Source: Cyclobacteriaceae bacterium (GTDB lineage: Bacteria; Bacteroidota; Bacteroidia; Cytophagales; Cyclobacteriaceae). From it: a stretch of 10,533 nt of DNA. Positions 7,575-10,533 of the stretch are shown in pieces. The position numbers were made by a program, and so were the translations under genes. Below the pieces are notes generated by a model. The model saw nothing but the letters and a program-made list of their open reading frames with translations, searched no databases and was not told the DNA's origin. The stretch's first letter is position 1, and each line of letters opens with the position of its first letter. The stretch is taken from assembly GCA_025455445.1 (NCBI GenBank), contig JALOMN010000133.1, positions 1-10,533 of the forward strand, in the 5' to 3' direction.

Positions 7575-7897
7575 TATTTAAAAGCTTTATTGATTTCAGA
7601 AACTATAATTCCTATTGCAGCAATTACAAAAACGAAGTAAAAAAGAGTAAGTCCAGCGCCTATCATCTTTGAACTTGACTCATCAATACCCATCGCTACT
7701 GCTTTGGCAGATAAATCTGAACCTGATAAAGCATATGCTGCAATGAAGAGAACCACTAATCCACCTACACCCATGAGCGATTTAAGAAGGCCAGCAGGGT
7801 GCTTTATAGAATTGACCAGAGGCAGCAGCACTGATGCTATTAATGCCACTCCAAAGAAGAGATAGGCTACAAATATTCCAATATCTATTGTATCCAT
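7574..7897 (-). CDS. Small three-helix membrane protein of the exb operon
   Basis: Uncharacterised 107-residue protein. Hydrophobic segments are at about 7-28, 41-57 and 79-101. The loop NSIKHPAGLLK (29-39) is basic and so probably cytoplasmic, the loop SGSDLSAKAVAMGIDESSSK (58-77) probably periplasmic, and the C-terminal EINKAFK cytoplasmic, giving an N-out, C-in topology. It lies 6 bases after exbB and overlaps exbD1 by one base, so it is made with the proton channel and may be a subunit or assembly factor. I recall similar small proteins in this place in other Bacteroidota but know of no assigned function. Confidence 0.85.
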   Translation of the reverse strand: MDTIDIGIFVAYLFFGVALIASVLLPLVNSIKHPAGLLKSLMGVGGLVVLFIAAYALSGSDLSAKAVAMGIDESSSKMIGAGLTLFYFVFVIAAIGIIVSEINKAFK

Positions 7898-7903
7898 AAA
7901 TTC

Positions 7904-8704
7904 TTATTTAGAAAGCTTGTGTTTCACTAAAATATCAACCAATGTAATTGATGCATCTTCCATACTATTTACCAGGCCATCAATTTTAGAAACGAGGTAA
8001 TTATAGAATACCTGAAGTACCATACCCACAATCAAACCACCTACGGTTGTGATCAAGGCAACCTTCATACCACCGGCAACAACCTGAGGTGAAATATCAC
8101 CGGCAGCTTCAATCGCATCAAATGCCTGCACCATCCCGATTACAGTTCCGAAGAAACCAAGCATTGGTCCGAGTGAAATGAACAATGAAATCCAAATAAG
8201 ACCTCTTTCAAGGCGGGCCATTTCAACGCCACCATAGGCTACAATTGATTTTTCAACCATGTCGATACCTTCTGAGGATCTCATAAGGCCTTGCGTAAAG
8301 ATTGAAGCAACAGGTCCTTTGGTGTTTTTAGTAACATCTTTGGCAGCTTCAATTCCACCTTTCGCTAGTGCGTCTTCTATTTTACCTAGAAGCTTGTCGG
8401 TGTTTGTCGTTGCAAGGTTAAGGGTAATGATTCTTTCAATAGAGATTGCCAAACCTAATATCAAACAGATAAGAATTGGCCACATAAAACCTGCACCACC
8501 TTCAATAAACTTATCTTTGATAGCTTGGTGGAATGTTTGTTCTTCTACAGGAACTTCTTCAACTGCAGTTTCAGCGACAGGTTGTTCAGCAGGAGCAACT
8601 TGTTCTGTGGCAGCTTGGGTTGTGTCTGCATCCTGAGCATATGCTTTTGACGCTCCAAATGCAATGACAGAGAAAAAAGCGATAATCGTAAGTAATTTTT
8701 TCAT
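7904..8704 (-). CDS. exbB: MotA/TolQ/ExbB proton channel protein with signal peptide
   Basis: A 266-residue channel subunit that with ExbD uses proton-motive force to drive TonB-type work. Residues 1-23 look like a cleavable signal peptide (MKKLLTIIAFF...ASKAYA, then QDAD). Residues 24-57 are a Pro/Glu/Val/Thr-rich low-complexity periplasmic stretch. Helices lie at about 72-92, 168-196 and 208-234, with a cytoplasmic domain between the first two. Thr187 in GFFGTVIGMVQAF and Thr220 in ALITTVGG fit the channel-lining threonines of E. coli ExbB. The glutamate equivalent to E. coli Glu176 appears to be Val215 (GGMKVALITT). It is first in the operon, with its promoter just upstream. It could power something other than TonB, but the context favours ExbB. 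Confidence 0.93.
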   Translation of the reverse strand: MKKLLTIIAFFSVIAFGASKAYAQDADTTQAATEQVAPAEQPVAETAVEEVPVEEQTFHQAIKDKFIEGGAGFMWPILICLILGLAISIERIITLNLATTNTDKLLGKIEDALAKGGIEAAKDVTKNTKGPVASIFTQGLMRSSEGIDMVEKSIVAYGGVEMARLERGLIWISLFISLGPMLGFFGTVIGMVQAFDAIEAAGDISPQVVAGGMKVALITTVGGLIVGMVLQVFYNYLVSKIDGLVNSMEDASITLVDILVKHKLSK

Positions 8705-8735
8705 GGTTTAAGGTTTAGATAATACTTGAAGTCGT

Positions 8736-8768
8736 CAAAATTAAAAGTTTTGCACGTTTCTAAACAAA
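8736..8768 (-). promoter_or_regulatory. Promoter of the exb operon
   Basis: On the minus strand TTTG (8768-8765), 21 bases, then TAATTTTG (8743-8736). This is a full match to the Bacteroidota promoter form (TTTG, 19-21 bases, TAnnTTTG). The predicted transcript start lies near 8730, giving a leader of about 25 bases before the exbB ATG at 8704. Confidence 0.75.
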
Positions 8769-8899
8769 CTTTTGAAAAAAAAATAAAGATTAGTTTTCAC
8801 GCGAATTAATCTTACCATACAATTCAAAAAATACCCGTTAGTCACGCGATTTTGGCACTATTTAATTTTGGTGAGGTATAAATAATCTCCTAACGTTCC

Positions 8900-8931
8900 T
8901 TTGGATAGGGCTGTATTAATCTTTTTCTTTG
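8900..8931 (+). promoter_or_regulatory. Candidate promoter of tRNA-Ser
   Basis: TTTG (8900-8903), 20 bases, then TTTCTTTG (8924-8931), matching TAnnTTTG except for one base. Transcription would begin only a few bases before the tRNA at 8945. A second, perfect -7 match (TAATTTTG, 8863-8870) lies further upstream but has no good -33 partner. Confidence 0.42.
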
Positions 8932-8944
8932 TGCGCTTTTTAAA

Positions 8945-9031
8945 GGAGAGGTGTCCGAGTGGTTGAAGGAGCACGCCTGGAAAGTGTGTATACTCGAAAG
9001 GGTATCGCGGGTTCGAATCCCGCCCTCTCCG
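8945..9031 (+). tRNA. tRNA-Ser (anticodon GGA)
   Basis: An 87-base class II tRNA. The acceptor arm pairs GGAGAGG (8945-8951) with CCTCTCC (9024-9030), with discriminator G at 9031. The D arm is TCCGAGTGGTTGAAGGA. The anticodon stem CACGC/GTGTG closes the loop CTGGAAA, giving anticodon GGA, which reads UCC and UCU. A long variable arm (TATACTC-GAAA-GGGTATC) and the T arm GCGGG-TTCGAAT-CCCGC follow. CCA is not encoded. The last 12 bases are part of a 37-bp repeat found again at 9359-9395. Confidence 0.97.
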
Positions 9032-9056
9032 CTAAACTGCGCTTTGCTGCGCACAT
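9020..9056 (+). repeat. Direct repeat, copy A (tRNA-Ser 3' end and flank)
   Basis: Identical over 37 bp to 9359-9395. It includes the 3' strand of the tRNA T stem and acceptor (CCGCCCTCTCCG) and then CTAAACTGCGC and the rest of a hairpin. Similarity continues: 9057-9071 matches 9406-9420 at 14 of 15 positions, once a 10-base insertion in copy B is allowed. Confidence 0.93.
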
Positions 9057-9069
9057 AGCTTCGTTTAGC
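9031..9069 (+). repeat. Two-part hairpin directly 3' of tRNA-Ser
   Basis: The outer arms GCTAAAC (9031-9037) and GTTTAGC (9063-9069) pair over 7 bp; the inner arms TGCGC (9038-9042) and GCGCA (9049-9053) pair over 5 bp with a 6-base loop. A 9-base bulge (9054-9062) lies on the 3' side. The stem begins at the tRNA discriminator base. There is no T tract, so it is not a standard terminator; it could guide tRNA 3' processing, mark the end of the element, or be the nuclease's recognition shape. Confidence 0.7.
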
Positions 9070-9094
9070 AGGCCAATAATTCTGTAGTATATTC

Positions 9095-9334
9095 ATGTGG
9101 TATGTATACGTAATCAAAAGTCAGGTTATTGATTTCACCTATATCGGGTCAACCAAAGATATTGACAGGCGATTGCGTGAACATAATGAGGGTAAATCAC
9201 AATCAACCAAAGCATACAAGCCATTTGAACTAATCGCTTATGTGGCCGTTCAATCTGAACTAAAAGCCAGAGAACTAGAAAAATATTTTAAAACAGGTTC
9301 CGGTAAAGCAATTCTTAAAAATAGAATCCTTTAG
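9095..9334 (+). CDS. Small GIY-YIG nuclease
   Basis: A 79-residue single-domain GIY-YIG protein, close to the minimum size of the fold. Visible are the first strand VYVI (4-7, in place of GIY), YIG at 16-18 (FTYIGST), Arg26 in DIDRRLREHN with His30 and Asn31, KPFEL (42-46), and the glutamate-bearing helix KARELEKYFKTGSG (57-70), where Glu60 or Glu62 should be the metal ligand. The set of catalytic residues looks intact. Stand-alone proteins like this are often called YhbQ/UPF0213-like; many remain uncharacterised. It starts 63 bases after the tRNA and is enclosed by a 37-bp direct repeat of the tRNA end, which suggests homing-type behaviour rather than housekeeping repair. No clear ribosome site or separate promoter is seen, so read-through from the tRNA promoter is possible. 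Confidence 0.88.
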   Translation: MWYVYVIKSQVIDFTYIGSTKDIDRRLREHNEGKSQSTKAYKPFELIAYVAVQSELKARELEKYFKTGSGKAILKNRIL

Positions 9335-9359
9335 CTGACGAAGTTTTAACGCAGTCAGC
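9334..9359 (+). repeat. Inverted repeat joining the nuclease stop codon to repeat copy B
   Basis: GCTGAC (9334-9339) pairs with GTCAGC (9354-9359) across a 14-base loop. It begins with the last base of the nuclease stop codon and ends on the first base of repeat copy B. It has no T tract. Confidence 0.55.
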
Positions 9360-9395
9360 CGCCCTCTCCGCTAAACTGCGCTTTGCTGCGCACAT
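9359..9395 (+). repeat. Direct repeat, copy B (orphan tRNA-Ser 3' end)
   Basis: Second copy of the 37-bp repeat, distal to the nuclease gene and not attached to any tRNA body. It is followed by CCCTCGCTAA (9396-9405), absent from copy A, and then AGCTTCGTTAAGCAG (9406-9420), nearly identical to the end of copy A. The inserted CCCTCGCTAAA resembles the tRNA end CCCTCTCCGCTAAA with three bases missing, possibly a scar of another insertion. Confidence 0.93.
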
Positions 9396-9458
9396 CCCTC
9401 GCTAAAGCTTCGTTAAGCAGAACTTCAAAGTCTCAAAACAATTTTATTTCTTAATATA

Positions 9459-10529
9459 TCAATGGGCAGTTAATTCGCCCGCGATGGGCTGAACTATAAG
9501 TTGACGGGTCTTTTCTATTCCAGATTCGCCCAATAACACCATTAATTTAGTGATAGCCGCTTCTAGGGTCATGTCGGCTCCACTTACTACGCCAATCTCT
9601 GCAAGCGCCTTACTTGTTTCGTACTTTCCCTGAACAACCATTCCACCAGGACATTGAGAAATATTGACCACTAATAATCCATTGTCAATGGCCATTTTCA
9701 ATCTCTTTATAAACCAGGGTGAGGAAGGTGCATTGCCCGAACCAAAAGTTTCAAGCACCAATGCCTTTAATCCGGTTGTTGATAATATTGCCTCTACCGA
9801 GTGCTCTGATATCCCAGGGAAAAGTTTGAGAATAGAAATATTCGCATCAAAGCTCTTTATAAGATTCAGAGATCGATTCATTTCAGGTTGGTGAATTGCG
9901 CCATAATTGTAATCTATCTTCACTCCGGCTTTGGCAAGTGAAGGATAATTTTCCGATTCGAATGCATCGAAATGCATGCTTTCAACTTTCTTGGAACGAT
10001 TACCCCGCAATAACTCATAATCAAAATAGATACACACTTCCGGCACCATGGCCTGCCCTTTTTCATTTCGCGCAGAAGCTATCTCGAGAGAAGTAATAAG
10101 ATTTTCACGCGCATCAGAACGCGGTTCTGTTATCGGTAATTGCGCACCGGTAAAAATTACTGGCTTAGCTAAACCTGACAACATAAAACTGATTGCCGAT
10201 GCCGTAAACGACATCGTATCGGTGCCATGCAAAACCACAAACCCATCCTGAGTAGGATAATTATCATAAATAATGGTGCCTATCATCTGCCAGTGAGCAG
10301 GTTGTATATTGGAGGAATCGATTGGTTGCGTAAAGGAAATGACCGTCAATTCAAGAAAAAGGTTTCGAAGTGTAGGTAACTGTGATAGAATCAATGAAAA
10401 ATCAAATGGCACCAAAACACCATTTGCATCGTAGGTCATACCAAAAGTTCCGCCCGTATAGATTATCATTACTTTTGAACGTGCCTTTTCAGGCGAAGCA
10501 GTATTGATTTGAATTTTGGTATAGTTCAT
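9459..10529 (-). CDS. ansA: Type I (cytoplasmic) L-asparaginase
   Basis: Hydrolyses L-asparagine to aspartate and ammonia. The 356-residue product has no signal peptide. Counted from ATG 10529: TGGT at 25-28 with nucleophile Thr28, substrate loop DSSN (71-74), HGTDTM (101-106) giving Thr103-Asp104, and Lys181 in RGNRSKKVESMHFDAF. The C-terminus (GADMTLEAAITKL...GELTAH) matches E. coli AnsA, as does the FGSGNAP segment (262-268). Relative to E. coli AnsA, as I remember its sequence, the positions of the allosteric residues Thr162 and Arg240 are Lys180 and Glu260. The start is uncertain: only 4 bases precede it in the window and no in-frame stop is seen; Met21 is too close to the first strand to be preferred. 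Its stop lies 38 bases beyond the end of the tRNA-Ser element. Confidence 0.95.
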   Translation of the reverse strand: MNYTKIQINTASPEKARSKVMIIYTGGTFGMTYDANGVLVPFDFSLILSQLPTLRNLFLELTVISFTQPIDSSNIQPAHWQMIGTIIYDNYPTQDGFVVLHGTDTMSFTASAISFMLSGLAKPVIFTGAQLPITEPRSDARENLITSLEIASARNEKGQAMVPEVCIYFDYELLRGNRSKKVESMHFDAFESENYPSLAKAGVKIDYNYGAIHQPEMNRSLNLIKSFDANISILKLFPGISEHSVEAILSTTGLKALVLETFGSGNAPSSPWFIKRLKMAIDNGLLVVNISQCPGGMVVQGKYETSKALAEIGVVSGADMTLEAAITKLMVLLGESGIEKTRQLIVQPIAGELTAH

Positions 10530-10533
10530 ATGT

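Larger units (their letters stand above)
9020..9395 (+). mobile_element. Candidate nuclease-only element inserted at the tRNA-Ser 3' end
   Basis: A 37-bp perfect direct repeat (9020-9056 and 9359-9395) bounds a segment whose only gene is a GIY-YIG nuclease. The left copy forms the functional 3' end of tRNA-Ser; the right copy carries the same tRNA end and downstream hairpin without the rest of a tRNA. The period is 339 bp. This is the layout of attL/attR around an element in a tRNA gene, but there is no integrase or transposase. The nuclease itself may cut the tRNA end and spread by repair, which is inference. A local tandem duplication is the alternative. Confidence 0.55.

Noticed and set aside
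8890..9117. A 75-codon open frame on the minus strand across the tRNA
   Set aside because: It is antisense to tRNA-Ser; its GGIRTRDTLSS segment is the usual false translation of a reversed serine tRNA.
9020..9395. CRISPR-like repeat array
   Set aside because: There are only two copies, 339 bp apart with a gene between them, and one copy is part of a tRNA.
9370..9420. Hairpin of repeat copy B as terminator for ansA
   Set aside because: On the minus strand no T tract follows the stem, so intrinsic termination is not supported.

Overview
The window looks like a chromosomal segment from a member of the Bacteroidota, perhaps Chitinophagales or Sphingobacteriales; I cannot place it more precisely. 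Four things point there: a single-chain fused alpha/beta E1 dehydrogenase, an exbB - small membrane protein - exbD - exbD operon, an Amn of the short Bacteroidota type, and promoters of the TTTG-N19-21-TAnnTTTG kind with start codons lacking Shine-Dalgarno sequences. Most genes are core metabolism or envelope functions.

Layout. At 1-2216 (minus, running off the left edge) is most of a fused 2-oxoacid dehydrogenase E1 gene starting at GTG. At 2309-2677 (minus) is a gamma-glutamylcyclotransferase-like gene, followed by tandem hairpins. Alanine dehydrogenase (ald, 2788-3903, plus) converges on a 150-residue lone PD-(D/E)xK nuclease-like gene (3912-4364, minus). That gene diverges, with only 28 bp between them, from AMP nucleosidase (amn, 4393-5163, plus), which converges on an Atg22/UMF1-type major facilitator transporter (5170-6471, minus). 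Next, on the minus strand, is the proton-channel operon exbB (7904-8704), a three-helix membrane protein (7574-7897), exbD1 (7014-7574) and exbD2 (6532-6999). It has a near-consensus promoter at 8736-8768 and a strong intrinsic terminator at 6472-6508. At the right edge is a type I asparaginase (ansA, 9459-10529, minus).

The accessory part is 8945-9420. A tRNA-Ser(GGA) gene is followed at once by a compact cassette holding only a 79-residue GIY-YIG nuclease. A 37-bp perfect direct repeat flanks the cassette: copy A is the 3' end of the tRNA plus its downstream hairpin (9020-9056), and copy B lies beyond the nuclease gene (9359-9395). The repeat period is 339 bp. This is the geometry of an element inserted at a tRNA 3' end with the tRNA end regenerated, but there is no integrase or transposase. 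I read it as a candidate minimal, nuclease-only tRNA-targeting element, and it is the most interesting item here.

Working together: ald and ansA feed amino-acid nitrogen and carbon into pyruvate, ammonia and aspartate, and E1 oxidises 2-oxoacids to acyl-CoA. Amn salvages or degrades AMP. ExbB/ExbD convert proton-motive force into work at the outer membrane. The tight convergent and divergent junctions (8, 28 and 6 bp) imply overlapping transcripts and promoters lying inside neighbouring genes.
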